From Janthinobacterium sp. TB1-E2 (GTDB lineage: Bacteria > Pseudomonadota > Gammaproteobacteria > Burkholderiales > Burkholderiaceae_D): a DNA stretch of 64,000 nt. The position numbers and the translations under genes were made by a program. The notes under the pieces were generated by a model. That model did no database searches and was not told where the DNA came from. It saw nothing but the letters and a program-made list of their open reading frames with translations. This document shows, piece after piece, positions 8,930 through 17,829 of the stretch (positions are counted from its first letter, which is position 1; every line of letters begins with the position of its first letter). The stretch spans positions 4,774,001 to 4,838,000 of the forward strand of contig NZ_CP142523.1 in assembly GCF_036885605.1 (NCBI RefSeq), read 5' to 3'.

Positions 8930-10227
8930 GCCAGCACCTGCCAGCCCTTGCTGAAAAAATCGACCGTGCCGAAATTGCCGGACTTGAGGGCCAGCGCCAA
9001 CGGCGCCATGCCATCGTCGCCCGGCGCGGGCAAGGCTTGCGTCCACGGCACGCCGGGGTCGATTTCGGGGCCGATGCGCAAGCCCGCCACGCCCAGCGCT
9101 TTCACCACGGCGCCCGAGGTTTCGCCGCCGGCGACGATCAGCTGGCCCACGCCGAGGCGCACGAGGCCTTGCGCGATGGCGGCCAAGGTTTCCTCGACGA
9201 GGGCGCCGGCACGCTCCACGCCCAGCTGCGCCTGCACGGCGCGCACGGCGTCCGGCGTGGCCGTGGCATAGATCAGCACCGGACCTTGCGCCAGGTGCTC
9301 ATCCGCCCATGCCAGCGCCTGCGCGACGACGGCATCGACTACTTCGCCGCCTGCGGCCAACTGCAGCGGATCGACGTGGAACGATGGTGCCAGTTCACGC
9401 AAATGCGCCACCTGCTGCTGCGTGGCCACCGAGCAGCTGCCCGAGATCACGGCGCGCAAACCCGTCGGCGGCGGCAAGCGTCCAGCCTGTCCCGCCGGCG
9501 ATGGCGCCAGCTGTCCCCGCTGGCGGAAATTCTGCGGCAGTCCCAGTGCGATGCCGGAGCCGCCCGTGATCAGTTTCAAGTCCGCGCAGGCGGCGCCGAT
9601 GGCTTCCAGGTCGCGGTTCGAGACGGCATCGACGACGGCGAAATGGCAGCCCTGGCCGCGCAAGTCCGTGAAGCGCTGGGCGATGGCGGCCGCGCCCTTC
9701 TCCACCACGGAGAAATCGGCCAGGCCTACCTTGGCTTGCACCTGCTGCTGCAGCACGCGCACCAGGTTCGAATCCGTCATCGGCGTCAGGGGATGGTCGC
9801 GCATGCCCGATTCGGCCAGCGGCACGTCGCCGACGAACAGGTTGCCCTTGTAGATGGTGCGGCCGTTGGCGGGGAATGCGGGACAGGCGATGGTGAAATC
9901 CGTATCGAGCGCCCGCATCAGCGCTTCGGCCACGTGGCCGATATTGCCGCACGGCGTGGAGTCGAACGTGGAGCAGTACTTGAAGTAGAACTGCTTGCAT
10001 CCGGCTTGCTGCAGCCATGCCAGCGCGGCCAGCGATTCGGCCACGGCTTCCTCGGGCGCATTCGTGCGCGACTTGAGGGCGATGACGACAGCGTCGACGT
10101 CGGCTGGCGGCGGCCCTTGCGGCACGCCGATCAGCTGCACCGTGCGCATGCCGGCCTTGACCAGCATGCCGGCCAGGTCGGTGCCACCCGTGAAATCGTC
10201 GGCGATACATCCCAGTAGTACGGTCAT
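8926..10227 (-). CDS. otnK: 3-oxo-tetronate kinase (DUF1537 family)
   Basis: Four-carbon acid sugar kinase of 433 residues that phosphorylates 3-oxo-tetronate at O4. The N-terminal DUF1537 domain opens GCIADDFTGGTDLAGMLV, continues with the substrate loop KYCSTFDSTPCGNIG, and the C-terminal nucleotide-binding domain has LIVAGGETSGAVV. The ATG at 10227 begins exactly at MTVLLGCIADDF, the family N-terminus; longer upstream extensions of the frame are non-coding. It overlaps ltnD (upstream) and otnC (downstream) by ATGA junctions, so the three are probably translated in a coupled way. Confidence 0.92.
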   Translation of the reverse strand: MTVLLGCIADDFTGGTDLAGMLVKAGMRTVQLIGVPQGPPPADVDAVVIALKSRTNAPEEAVAESLAALAWLQQAGCKQFYFKYCSTFDSTPCGNIGHVAEALMRALDTDFTIACPAFPANGRTIYKGNLFVGDVPLAESGMRDHPLTPMTDSNLVRVLQQQVQAKVGLADFSVVEKGAAAIAQRFTDLRGQGCHFAVVDAVSNRDLEAIGAACADLKLITGGSGIALGLPQNFRQRGQLAPSPAGQAGRLPPPTGLRAVISGSCSVATQQQVAHLRELAPSFHVDPLQLAAGGEVVDAVVAQALAWADEHLAQGPVLIYATATPDAVRAVQAQLGVERAGALVEETLAAIAQGLVRLGVGQLIVAGGETSGAVVKALGVAGLRIGPEIDPGVPWTQALPAPGDDGMAPLALALKSGNFGTVDFFSKGWQVLA

Positions 10228-11147
10228 GATGGTTCCTCTTGATTCAGTAACGCTTGCACCGGCAAAGTAATGCCCGGGAAAGTCTTGATGACGGCCGAGT
10301 CGTCCTCGCCGCCAAAACCTGCCGCCGACGCCTGCATGAACATCTGGTGCGCCGTGGCGGACAGGGGTAATGGAAACACGCTTTTCTTCGCGTAATCGAG
10401 CACGATGCCCAAATCCTTGACGAAGATATTCACGGCCGACAGCGGCGTGTAATCGCCCTTCAAAATGTGCGGCACGCGGTTCTGGAACATCCAGGAACTG
10501 CCGGCGCTGTTTGAAATGACTTCGTACAGGGCGTCCGGGTCGCAGCCGGCGCGCAAGCCCAGCGCCATCGCTTCGGCGGCGGCGGCGATGTGCACGCCGG
10601 CCAGCAACTGGTTGATCATCTTGACCTTCGAACCCTGCCCCGGCTGTTCGCCCAGGCGATACAGCTTGGCGCAGATGGCGTCGAAAATGCCGGCGCAAGC
10701 GTCGAACGCATCGGGCGCGCCGGCCGCCATCACCGACATTTCGCCGGCAGCCGCCTTGGCCGCGCCGCCGGAAATGGGCGCATCGATGAAGCGCAGTCCC
10801 ATGGCCGCCAGACGCGCGCCGAGGGCCTCGGCAAACTCGGGCGCCACGGTGGCGCAGGCGATCACCACGCTGCCCGGCGCCAGGCTGGCAGCCGCACCGT
10901 GTTCGCCAAACAGCACGGCTTCCGTCTGCTGCGCATTGACGACGACGATCAGCAAGGCTTGTACCCGCGCCGCCAGCGCGGCCGGAGACTGCGCCGCATG
11001 GGCGCCCTGGCCGGCCAACGCTTGCACGGTGTCGGCGCGCACGTCGCAGGCATGTACTTCAAAGCCGGCGCGCAGCAACGATTGCGCGATGCCCATGCCC
11101 ATGGCGCCCAGGCCGATCACGCCCACTTTTTTCATTTCTACGTTCAT
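10224..11147 (-). CDS. ltnD: L-threonate dehydrogenase
   Basis: 3-hydroxyisobutyrate-dehydrogenase-family oxidoreductase of 307 residues that oxidises L-threonate to 2-oxo-tetronate with NAD. It has the Rossmann motif GLGAMGMG near the N-terminus, the substrate-binding segment DAPISGGAAKAAAGEM, the catalytic lysine in KVKMINQLLAG and the C-terminal helical domain. The family also holds tartronate-semialdehyde and glycerate dehydrogenases; the otnK-otnC-otnI neighbours point to LtnD. The gap to the transporter gene upstream is 14 bases. Confidence 0.9.
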   Translation of the reverse strand: MNVEMKKVGVIGLGAMGMGIAQSLLRAGFEVHACDVRADTVQALAGQGAHAAQSPAALAARVQALLIVVVNAQQTEAVLFGEHGAAASLAPGSVVIACATVAPEFAEALGARLAAMGLRFIDAPISGGAAKAAAGEMSVMAAGAPDAFDACAGIFDAICAKLYRLGEQPGQGSKVKMINQLLAGVHIAAAAEAMALGLRAGCDPDALYEVISNSAGSSWMFQNRVPHILKGDYTPLSAVNIFVKDLGIVLDYAKKSVFPLPLSATAHQMFMQASAAGFGGEDDSAVIKTFPGITLPVQALLNQEEPS

Positions 11148-11161
11148 CTGCTACTCCAGTT

Positions 11162-12490
11162 TTATTTGTTCACCAACTTGGCCGGCACGCGCATGATGAT
11201 GATGGCGCCGATCACCAGGATGCCGGCCAGCAGGTAGATGGCGATGTCGGTCGACTGCGTCAGGTCCTTGATGGAACCGATCATGTACGGCGCCGCGAAG
11301 CCGGCCAGGTTGCCCACCGAGTTGATGGCGGCGATGCCGGCGGCGGCCGAGACGCCGCCCAGGAAAGCCGTCGGCAGGCTCCAGAACATCGGCGAGGCAG
11401 CCAGGATGCCGCCGGCGGCGATCGTCAGGAAGAAGATGGCCCAGCCCGTGTTGTGGGCGCCGGCCAGCGCACTGCAGACGATGGCGGCGGCACCGACCAC
11501 CAGCGGGATGGCCATGTGCCAGCGGCGTTCGCGGTATTTGTCCGAGCTGCGGCCCAGCAAAATCATCGACGCCACGGCCACCGAGTACGGGATCGCCGTG
11601 AACAGGCCGATATTGAGCACGCCCGTCACGCCGGCCGCCTTGATCAGGCTGGGCAGCCAGAAGGTCAGCGAATACTGGCCCATCACGCAGCAGAAATAAA
11701 TCAGGGCCATGACCCAGATGCGCGGGTCGGCGAACATGGCGCGGATCGACGGGTGCGATACCTTGCCCTGCGCTTCCGTGGCGATGCGCTGTTCGAGGAT
11801 GACTTTTTCGTCTTCCGTCAGCCACTTCGCGGCGCGGATGCTGTTATCGAGGTAGAACAGCACGGCCACGCCCATCAGCGCGGCGGGAATCGCTTCGAGC
11901 ACGAACATCCACTGCCAGCCCGCATAGCCGTGCCAGCCGGCGAAAGTTTCCATGATCCAGCCCGACAGGGGGCCGCCGATCAGGCCCGCCACGGGAATGG
12001 CGGCCATGAAGGTGCACACCATGCGCGCACGGCGCTCGGACGGATACCAGTAGGTCAAATACAGGATGATGCCGGGGAAGAAGCCCGCCTCGGCGATACC
12101 GAGCAGGAAGCGCATGACGTAGAACTGGGTCGGCGTCGTGACGAACATGAAGGCGCCCGAGATGACGGCCCACGTGATCATGATGCGGGCGATCCACACG
12201 CGCGCGCCGATCTTGTGCAGCATCACGTTGCTGGGCACTTCGAACAGGAAGTAGCCGAGGAAGAACACGCCCGCGCCCAGGCCGTATACGGTTTCGGAAA
12301 ACTGCAGATCGGCCAGCATTTGCAGCTTGGCGAAGCCCACGTTCACACGGTCGAGGTAAGCGACGATGTAGCACAGCATGAGGAAGGGAATGATGCGCCA
12401 GGTCACCTTGCGGTAGACGGCGTCGTCGATGGTTTTCTGGCTCGCGGCGGCGCCGGCCGGCTGCCCGGGCAATGCTTGTGATACGTCCAT
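11162..12490 (-). CDS. MFS sugar-acid transporter (anion:cation symporter type)
   Basis: Inner-membrane major-facilitator protein of 442 residues with 12 predicted hydrophobic segments. YIVAYLDRVNVGFA in the first helix region, FFLGYFLFEVPSNVMLHKIGARVWIARI, and GIAEAGFFPGIILYLTYW are hallmarks of the anion:cation symporter (tartrate/phthalate/glucarate permease) group. As first gene of the operon it should import L-threonate and/or D-erythronate with protons (inference from context). AGGAG lies 6 bases before the ATG. Confidence 0.9.
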   Translation of the reverse strand: MDVSQALPGQPAGAAASQKTIDDAVYRKVTWRIIPFLMLCYIVAYLDRVNVGFAKLQMLADLQFSETVYGLGAGVFFLGYFLFEVPSNVMLHKIGARVWIARIMITWAVISGAFMFVTTPTQFYVMRFLLGIAEAGFFPGIILYLTYWYPSERRARMVCTFMAAIPVAGLIGGPLSGWIMETFAGWHGYAGWQWMFVLEAIPAALMGVAVLFYLDNSIRAAKWLTEDEKVILEQRIATEAQGKVSHPSIRAMFADPRIWVMALIYFCCVMGQYSLTFWLPSLIKAAGVTGVLNIGLFTAIPYSVAVASMILLGRSSDKYRERRWHMAIPLVVGAAAIVCSALAGAHNTGWAIFFLTIAAGGILAASPMFWSLPTAFLGGVSAAAGIAAINSVGNLAGFAAPYMIGSIKDLTQSTDIAIYLLAGILVIGAIIIMRVPAKLVNK

Positions 12491-12569
12491 GCTTGTCTCC
12501 TGATCGCTGGGGGATCGACCGTGCCCGGTTTTTATGGTCCACCGGAGGTGGCTGGCAACTTGTCTAAAA

Positions 12570-12630
12570 TTTGTATGGATGTATATTATGTGTGTGTTTT
12601 GTGTGTGTCAAGCTGTATATTCCATATAAT
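12570..12630. promoter_or_regulatory. Divergent promoter and operator region of the tetronate operon
   Basis: On the minus strand a perfect -35 TTGACA (12606-12611), a 17-bp spacer made only of C and A, and a -10 TAATAT (12583-12588) form a strong promoter for the transporter-to-denD operon. Two related 14-15 bp motifs with core TATGGA flanked by TRTA and WRTATA lie around it, one on the plus strand (about 12572-12586) and one on the minus strand (about 12614-12628). They are plausible sites for the GntR-type regulator. TATAAT at 12625-12630 on the plus strand could be the regulator's own -10. Operator identity is inference. Confidence 0.65.
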
Positions 12631-12685
12631 GGCAAGCAGGCAAGCAGGCAAGCCCCATGAGAACCGCTAGCACAAGGATGCACCG

Positions 12686-13498
12686 ATGGACCGCACGTTC
12701 CGCTTTACCCTTCCCCCGCCGGAGCCCGCCGCAGGCAGTTTCACCACCGGCACCCTGGGTGCGCGGGTGGCGGCACGGCTGCGCCAGCAAATCCACAACG
12801 ATGGCCTGGCCGGCGGCACGCGTTTGCCGTCGGAGCAGGCGATGGCCAGCCACTTCGGCGTGAGCCGCACGGTGCTGCGCGAAGCCATCGCCCTGCTGCA
12901 GGCCGACGGCATCCTCGTTACGCGCAAGGGCAGCGGCACCTTCGTGTGCGCGCAAGATGGCGCGAAGACGGGCGAACGGGGCGACGCGCTGACGGAGCAG
13001 TCCGTGCAATCGCTGCTGAACCTGATCGAGGTGCGGCAAGGGCTGGAGGCGGAAATCGCCGCGCTGGCGGCCGTGCGGCGCACGCCGGGCCAGCTGGCCG
13101 ACATCGAGCATGCGTTGCACCGGATCGAGGAAGCCGTGGCGGCCGGCGTCGACGGCGTGGAAGAAGACGTACGCCTGCACCTGTCGATCGCTGAAGCGAC
13201 GGGCAACCCCTATTGGCCGAAATTCGTTGCCATGTTTGCCGACCCGATCCGCTCGGCCGTGAAGGTGACGCGCGCGAATGAAGCGCGGCGCACGGACTTT
13301 TCCATCGAAGTGCGGCGCGAACATGAAAAGATCGTCCAGGCGATTGCCGATGGCGACCCGCAACGGGCGCGCCAGGCGGCCATGGAACACATGCAGCACG
13401 CGGCCGAACGCGTGCGCCTGGCCGACCGCGAATTCTGGCGCGGCGACGGCGGCGCGCTGGCGCGTACACTGGGGCGCGATCCCATCATGCAAAAATAA
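12686..13498 (+). CDS. GntR-family (FadR/FCD) regulator of the tetronate operon
   Basis: Transcription factor of 270 residues. The N-terminal winged helix (GTRLPSEQAMASHFGVSRTVLREAIALLQADG, then KGSGTFV wing) is the GntR type. The C-terminal all-helical FCD ligand domain contains the usual metal-ligand positions in LHLSIAEATGN, REHEKIVQAI and EHMQHA. It diverges from the tetronate operon, so it most likely represses that operon and is released by a pathway acid (inference). A ribosome binding site AAGGA is 8 bases upstream of the ATG. Confidence 0.9.
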   Translation: MDRTFRFTLPPPEPAAGSFTTGTLGARVAARLRQQIHNDGLAGGTRLPSEQAMASHFGVSRTVLREAIALLQADGILVTRKGSGTFVCAQDGAKTGERGDALTEQSVQSLLNLIEVRQGLEAEIAALAAVRRTPGQLADIEHALHRIEEAVAAGVDGVEEDVRLHLSIAEATGNPYWPKFVAMFADPIRSAVKVTRANEARRTDFSIEVRREHEKIVQAIADGDPQRARQAAMEHMQHAAERVRLADREFWRGDGGALARTLGRDPIMQK

Positions 13499-13504
13499 GA
13501 CCGT

Positions 13505-14419
13505 TCATCCCCTCCGCCCCTGCTTGCCTATGCTCGCGCTCATCATGTCGAACAGGGTGCGCGACGCAGGCGGCATCGCATGCTGATGCCGGCTGATCAG
13601 GCCCAGTGTCCGTTTCACGGCGGGATTGACGAGCGGCACGCCGACCACCGTGCCCTGCCGCTCCGGCAAAATCGACAGCCCTGGCACCGCCGCCACGCCC
13701 AAGCCCGACTCCACCAGCGCCAAGATGCCTGACACGTGGTTGATCTCGCACGAGATCCACGGATGCTTTTCCACGCCCGCCAGCGCCGCATCGAGCACGC
13801 TGCGGTTGCCGCTCGACTTGGCCACCGAGATATAGCGTTCATCGACGGTATCCTTCCAGCTCAGCTTTTTGCGCCTGGCCAGCCGGTGGTCGTGCCGCAT
13901 CGCCAGCACGTAGGTTTCGACATAGATGGGCTGGAAATGGATCTCCGGATTTTCCGCGCCTGTAAAACTGATGCCGAAATCCGCCTCGCCCGTCAGCACG
14001 AGGTTGAGCACGTCCTGCGCGCTTTCATCATGCACGCGCACGCGGATCTTCGGAAACTGCGCGCTGAAGCGCTTGAGCACGTCCGGCAGGAAGTGCCACA
14101 CGGCCGATGGCACGCAGGCGAACGTCACCGTCCCGGTGCGGTGCGCGGCCAGGTCGGCGACACCGAGCACGGCATCCTCGAGGCCATTGAGCGCATCGCG
14201 CACGTTCACCAGAAACACCTGCCCCACATTCGTCAGCTGCACGCGCCGGGTGGTGCGTTCGAACAGCTTGACGCCCAGCGCATCCTCGAGTTTTTCAATG
14301 CGGCGGCTCAGTGCCGGCTGCGACAGGAACAGGTCGGCCGCGGCCTGGCGAAAGCTGTTGCGCTCCGCCACGGCCACGAAGGCCTGCAAATCATGAAGTT
14401 CGTAATTGATGCGCTGCAT
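13505..14419 (-). CDS. LysR-family regulator of the porin/transporter operon
   Basis: LysR-type regulator of 304 residues. The N-terminal helix-turn-helix is clear (LHDLQAFVAVAERNSFRQAAADLFLSQPALSRRIEKLEDALG), followed by the linker helix and a type 2 periplasmic-binding effector domain (TVTFACVPSAVWHFLPDVLKRF, GEADFGIS). It is divergent from the porin-binding protein-symporter operon with a 113-base gap, the usual arrangement for LysR control of a neighbour. The inducer is presumably the transported acid (inference). Confidence 0.9.
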   Translation of the reverse strand: MQRINYELHDLQAFVAVAERNSFRQAAADLFLSQPALSRRIEKLEDALGVKLFERTTRRVQLTNVGQVFLVNVRDALNGLEDAVLGVADLAAHRTGTVTFACVPSAVWHFLPDVLKRFSAQFPKIRVRVHDESAQDVLNLVLTGEADFGISFTGAENPEIHFQPIYVETYVLAMRHDHRLARRKKLSWKDTVDERYISVAKSSGNRSVLDAALAGVEKHPWISCEINHVSGILALVESGLGVAAVPGLSILPERQGTVVGVPLVNPAVKRTLGLISRHQHAMPPASRTLFDMMSASIGKQGRRG

Positions 14420-14431
14420 GCATGAATCCCC

Positions 14432-14470
14432 GGAAAAATTGCAATTATCAAATTATGCCATTTCAACGAT
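14432..14470. promoter_or_regulatory. Candidate LysR binding region
   Basis: An AT-rich patch in the divergent LysR/porin intergenic region holds TTGCAATTATCAA and the repeated ATTATC/ATTATG steps, which fit a T-N11-A LysR box. This is a position- and composition-based guess; no -10/-35 pair could be fixed. Confidence 0.35.
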
Positions 14471-14532
14471 GATGGGGCCTTAATGCTGAGCCTCGCCAAG
14501 AAGGCATCACCCCAAAAAAAGATGGAGACACC

Positions 14533-15624
14533 ATGCGACATTGTTCCACTTTCGCGCTGTTGTTCGCGGCCAGCGGCACCTGCCTGGCCCAGAGCGGCGC
14601 GGTTTTGTATGGCATTGCGGATGCCGGCATCCGCTATGGTAAAGGCTTGAACGCCGCCAATGCGCCCACGCCCGGCGGCACCACGCCCGCCGTCAGCAGC
14701 GGCATCAACAACACGAGCCGCTGGGGCCTGCGCGGCCAGGAAGACCTCGGCGGCGGCTGGCAGGCGCTGTACCGCCTCGAGGGCGGCCTGAATCTGGACA
14801 CGGGCAGCGCGGCCAAATCCGACAAGCTGTTCGACCGGCAAGCGTGGGTGGGCCTGAAGTCGCCGCTGGGCTCCGTGACCCTGGGGCGCCAGGCGACCTT
14901 GCTGGCCGACGCCATCGCACCGGTGGACCCGCTGGGCATCCGCTACGCCTCGTTCAATCCGAACGTGAACATCACGGGCTTGAGCAATACGGCTTTTGGC
15001 CGCCACTCGTTCGGCCAGCAATACGGCAGCAGCGGCTATGCCGATAACTTCTACCGGCTCGACAACATGGTGAAAGCCAGCGCCAGCCTCGGGCCGGTGG
15101 TGGCGCGCGCCGCCTACTCGTTCGGCGAGGTGGCGGGCGCCACGTCGCCATTATCGACCTGGGGCGGCGCCCTGACGTACCAGCAGGCGGGGCTGGCCGT
15201 GTCCGGGGCGGCGATGCGCTTTCGCAATCGCGACAACCGCAGCCTCGACGCCGCCACCGTGGGTGCCGCTTACAAGGTGGATGCCTGGCAGTTCAAGGCC
15301 AACCTGGGCGTCAACCGCGCCGACGTGGGCGCCGGCAAGTCGGTCCGACAAGGCGTGATATCGGCCGGCGTGGGACGGCAATTGGCGCCGGACGTGCTGC
15401 TCACAACCGCCTACTACAAGGTACGGCGCAGCGCCACGGGCCACGTCGACGACGGCTTCCAGCGCGCTTTCGCCTACCTGGAAAAAACGCTCTCGCCGCG
15501 CTCCACCCTGTATCTCGAATCGGACTACACCACGTGGCAAGGCGATGCGGCCGGCGTCACGGGAACGCGGGCCAACGACCGCAAAGGCATGGGCTTGACG
15601 CTCGGCCTCATGCATAAATTTTAA
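14533..15624 (+). CDS. Outer-membrane porin (Gram-negative porin family)
   Basis: General porin of 363 residues of the Burkholderiales type, a 16-strand beta-barrel predicted to form trimers in the outer membrane. There is a signal peptide (MRHCSTFALLFAASGTCLAQ), a first strand AVLYGIADAGIRYG, the conserved SRWGLRGQEDLGGGWQALYRLEGG, the YADNFYRLDNMVKASASLG stretch and the terminal-Phe signature (LGLMHKF) needed for BAM recognition. A ribosome binding site GGAG lies just upstream. It is first in an operon with a periplasmic binding protein and an MHS symporter, so it probably admits the same organic acid. Confidence 0.92.
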   Translation: MRHCSTFALLFAASGTCLAQSGAVLYGIADAGIRYGKGLNAANAPTPGGTTPAVSSGINNTSRWGLRGQEDLGGGWQALYRLEGGLNLDTGSAAKSDKLFDRQAWVGLKSPLGSVTLGRQATLLADAIAPVDPLGIRYASFNPNVNITGLSNTAFGRHSFGQQYGSSGYADNFYRLDNMVKASASLGPVVARAAYSFGEVAGATSPLSTWGGALTYQQAGLAVSGAAMRFRNRDNRSLDAATVGAAYKVDAWQFKANLGVNRADVGAGKSVRQGVISAGVGRQLAPDVLLTTAYYKVRRSATGHVDDGFQRAFAYLEKTLSPRSTLYLESDYTTWQGDAAGVTGTRANDRKGMGLTLGLMHKF

Positions 15625-15641
15625 CGACAGGAGAAACAACC

Positions 15642-16457
15642 ATGCTTCAACAGACCCTCGTGCGGCGCTCCGCCCCCCTACTGGCCGGCTTCATGCTGCT
15701 CGCCGCCGGCGCGGCCCATGCCGCCGACATCCGCGTGGTCAGCTCGGGCGGTTTCGCCCAGGCCTACAAAAATCTGGCGCCCGCCTACGAGCGCGCCAGC
15801 GGCGACCATCTGGTTTCCGAATGGGGACCGTCGATGGGGACGACCAAGAATGCGATCCCGGCGCGCCTGGCGCGCGGCGAGCCGATCGACGTCGTCATCA
15901 TGGTGGGCGACGCGCTCGACAAGCTGATGCAGGAAGGCCGCCTGGTCCCCGGCAGCAAGGTGGTGCTGGCCAATTCGCCGATTGCCTGCGCCGTGCGGCG
16001 CGGCGCGGCCAAGCCCGACATCAGCACCACCGAGGGCTTGCGCAGCGCTTTCCTGAAGGCGGACAAGGTCGCCTATTCGGACAGCGCCAGCGGCGTCTAC
16101 ATCGAGACGCAGCTGATGAACAAGTTGCAGATTTCGGAGCAGATGCAAGGCAAGGCCGCAAAAATTCCCGCCACCCCCGTCGGCGAAATCATCGCCCATG
16201 GCCAGGCCGATTTCGGCTGCCAGCAGCGCAGCGAGCTGCTGCCGGTCGAGGGCATCGATATCGTCGGCCTGCTGCCGCCGGAAGTGCAAAAGATGACGCA
16301 GTTTTCGGCGGCGCTGGCCCCGGGCGGCAAACAGCCTGAAGCGGGCCGCGCCCTGCTGCGCTTCCTCGCCTCCCCTGACAACGCCGGCGTGATCGAGGCG
16401 ACCGGTCTGGAACCGGCGGCGGCGGCGGCGCCGGCGCCAACGCCAGCAATGCACTAG
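15642..16457 (+). CDS. Periplasmic substrate-binding protein (ModA-like fold)
   Basis: Exported type 2 periplasmic-binding protein of 271 residues with a signal peptide ending AAHAA. The body (IRVVSSGGFAQAYKNLAPAYE, GEPIDVVIMV, SDSASGVYIETQLM, KIPATPVGEIIAHGQADFG) follows the molybdate-binding (ModA) fold but is found with no ABC permease or ATPase. Its tail is Ala/Pro-rich. It lies 17 bases after the porin and 35 before the MHS symporter, with a strong AGGAG site. It may bind an organic anion; whether it serves transport or sensing is open. Confidence 0.8.
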   Translation: MLQQTLVRRSAPLLAGFMLLAAGAAHAADIRVVSSGGFAQAYKNLAPAYERASGDHLVSEWGPSMGTTKNAIPARLARGEPIDVVIMVGDALDKLMQEGRLVPGSKVVLANSPIACAVRRGAAKPDISTTEGLRSAFLKADKVAYSDSASGVYIETQLMNKLQISEQMQGKAAKIPATPVGEIIAHGQADFGCQQRSELLPVEGIDIVGLLPPEVQKMTQFSAALAPGGKQPEAGRALLRFLASPDNAGVIEATGLEPAAAAAPAPTPAMH

Positions 16458-16492
16458 GCGTGCGTCACTCATCTTTCATCAATAGGTAAATC

Positions 16493-17827
16493 ATGGACAT
16501 TCCCTCCACCGCCGCACCCATCGCCAAGGCCGCAACGCCGCGCGCGCAAGTGCGTCCGCCCTCCCGCATCGCCACCGTCATCCGGGTGACGAGCGGGAAC
16601 TTCATCGAAATGTACGATTTTTTCCTGTTCGGCTTTTACGCCACGTACATTGCCAAGGCCTTCTTCCCGGCCACCAGCGAATACGCGGCCCTGATGATGA
16701 CGTTCGCTACCTTCGGCGCGGGGTTTTTCATGCGGCCGCTGGGCGCCATCATCCTCGGCAGCTATATCGACCGCATCGGCCGCCGCAAGGGCCTGGTGCT
16801 GACCCTGGCCATCATGGCTTCCGGCACGGCGCTGATCGCCTTCGTGCCCGGCTATGCCACCATCGGATTGCTGGCGCCGTTCCTCGTGCTGATCGGGCGT
16901 TTGCTGCAAGGCTTTTCCGCCGGCGTGGAACTGGGGGGCGTGTCCGTCTACCTGTCCGAAATGGCGACACCCGGCAACAAGGGATATTACGTCAGCTGGC
17001 AATCGGCCAGCCAGCAGGTGGCCATCATCTTTTCCGCCGCGCTCGGCTACTATCTCAACGAAACCTTGAGCAAGGAATTCATCGCGGACTGGGGCTGGCG
17101 CATCCCGTTCTTCATCGGCTGCTCCATCATCCCCGTGGTGTTCTACATCCGCCGTTCGCTGCAGGAGACGGAGGCCTACCTGACGCGCAAGTCGCATCCC
17201 ACGTTCCGGCAAATGCTGGGGACGATCGCCCTCAACTGGCCGCTGGTGGTCACCGGAACGATGCTGATCGTGCTGACGACGGTCGCGTTCTACCTGATCA
17301 CCGTCTACACGCCGACCTTCGGCAAGAACGTACTCAAGCTGAGCACCGAGGAAAGCCTGCTCGTCACCTTGTGCATCGGCCTGTCGAACTTCATCTGGCT
17401 GCCCGTCATGGGGGCGCTGTCCGACCGCATCGGCCGCTGGCCCATCATGGCCGTGTGCTCGGCGCTGACGGTGCTGACCGCGTATCCGGCCCTGTCGTGG
17501 CTGGTCGCCCATCCCAGTTTCGACCACATGCTGATGGTGGAGCTGTGGCTGTCCTTCCTGTACGGCAGCTACAACGGGGCCACCATCGTCGCGCTGACGG
17601 AAATCATCCCGGCCAGCGTCAGGACCACGGGCTTTTCGCTGGCCTACAGCCTGGCCACGGCGCTGTTCGGCGGCATGACGCCGCTGGTGTCGACCCTGCT
17701 GATCGAGAGCACCGGCGACAAGGCGGCGCCAGGCTACTGGATGGCCGGCGCCGGCGCCATCAGCCTGGTGGCGACGTGGCTGATCTATCGCGGCATCGTC
17801 AGGGAGCGCCATCCGCTCCCTGCATGA
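16493..17827 (+). CDS. MHS-family proton symporter, citrate/tricarballylate-like
   Basis: Inner-membrane transporter of 444 residues, major facilitator superfamily, metabolite:H+ symporter branch. The N-terminus ([28 protein letters not shown]), the loop motif [33 protein letters not shown] and the [10 protein letters not shown] segment are characteristic of citrate (CitA/CitH) and tricarballylate (TcuC) symporters. With the porin and binding protein it forms one operon under the divergent LysR protein, so uptake of a tri- or dicarboxylate is the likely role. Confidence 0.88.
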   Translation: MDIPSTAAPIAKAATPRAQVRPPSRIATVIRVTSGNFIEMYDFFLFGFYATYIAKAFFPATSEYAALMMTFATFGAGFFMRPLGAIILGSYIDRIGRRKGLVLTLAIMASGTALIAFVPGYATIGLLAPFLVLIGRLLQGFSAGVELGGVSVYLSEMATPGNKGYYVSWQSASQQVAIIFSAALGYYLNETLSKEFIADWGWRIPFFIGCSIIPVVFYIRRSLQETEAYLTRKSHPTFRQMLGTIALNWPLVVTGTMLIVLTTVAFYLITVYTPTFGKNVLKLSTEESLLVTLCIGLSNFIWLPVMGALSDRIGRWPIMAVCSALTVLTAYPALSWLVAHPSFDHMLMVELWLSFLYGSYNGATIVALTEIIPASVRTTGFSLAYSLATALFGGMTPLVSTLLIESTGDKAAPGYWMAGAGAISLVATWLIYRGIVRERHPLPA

Positions 17828-17829
17828 TG

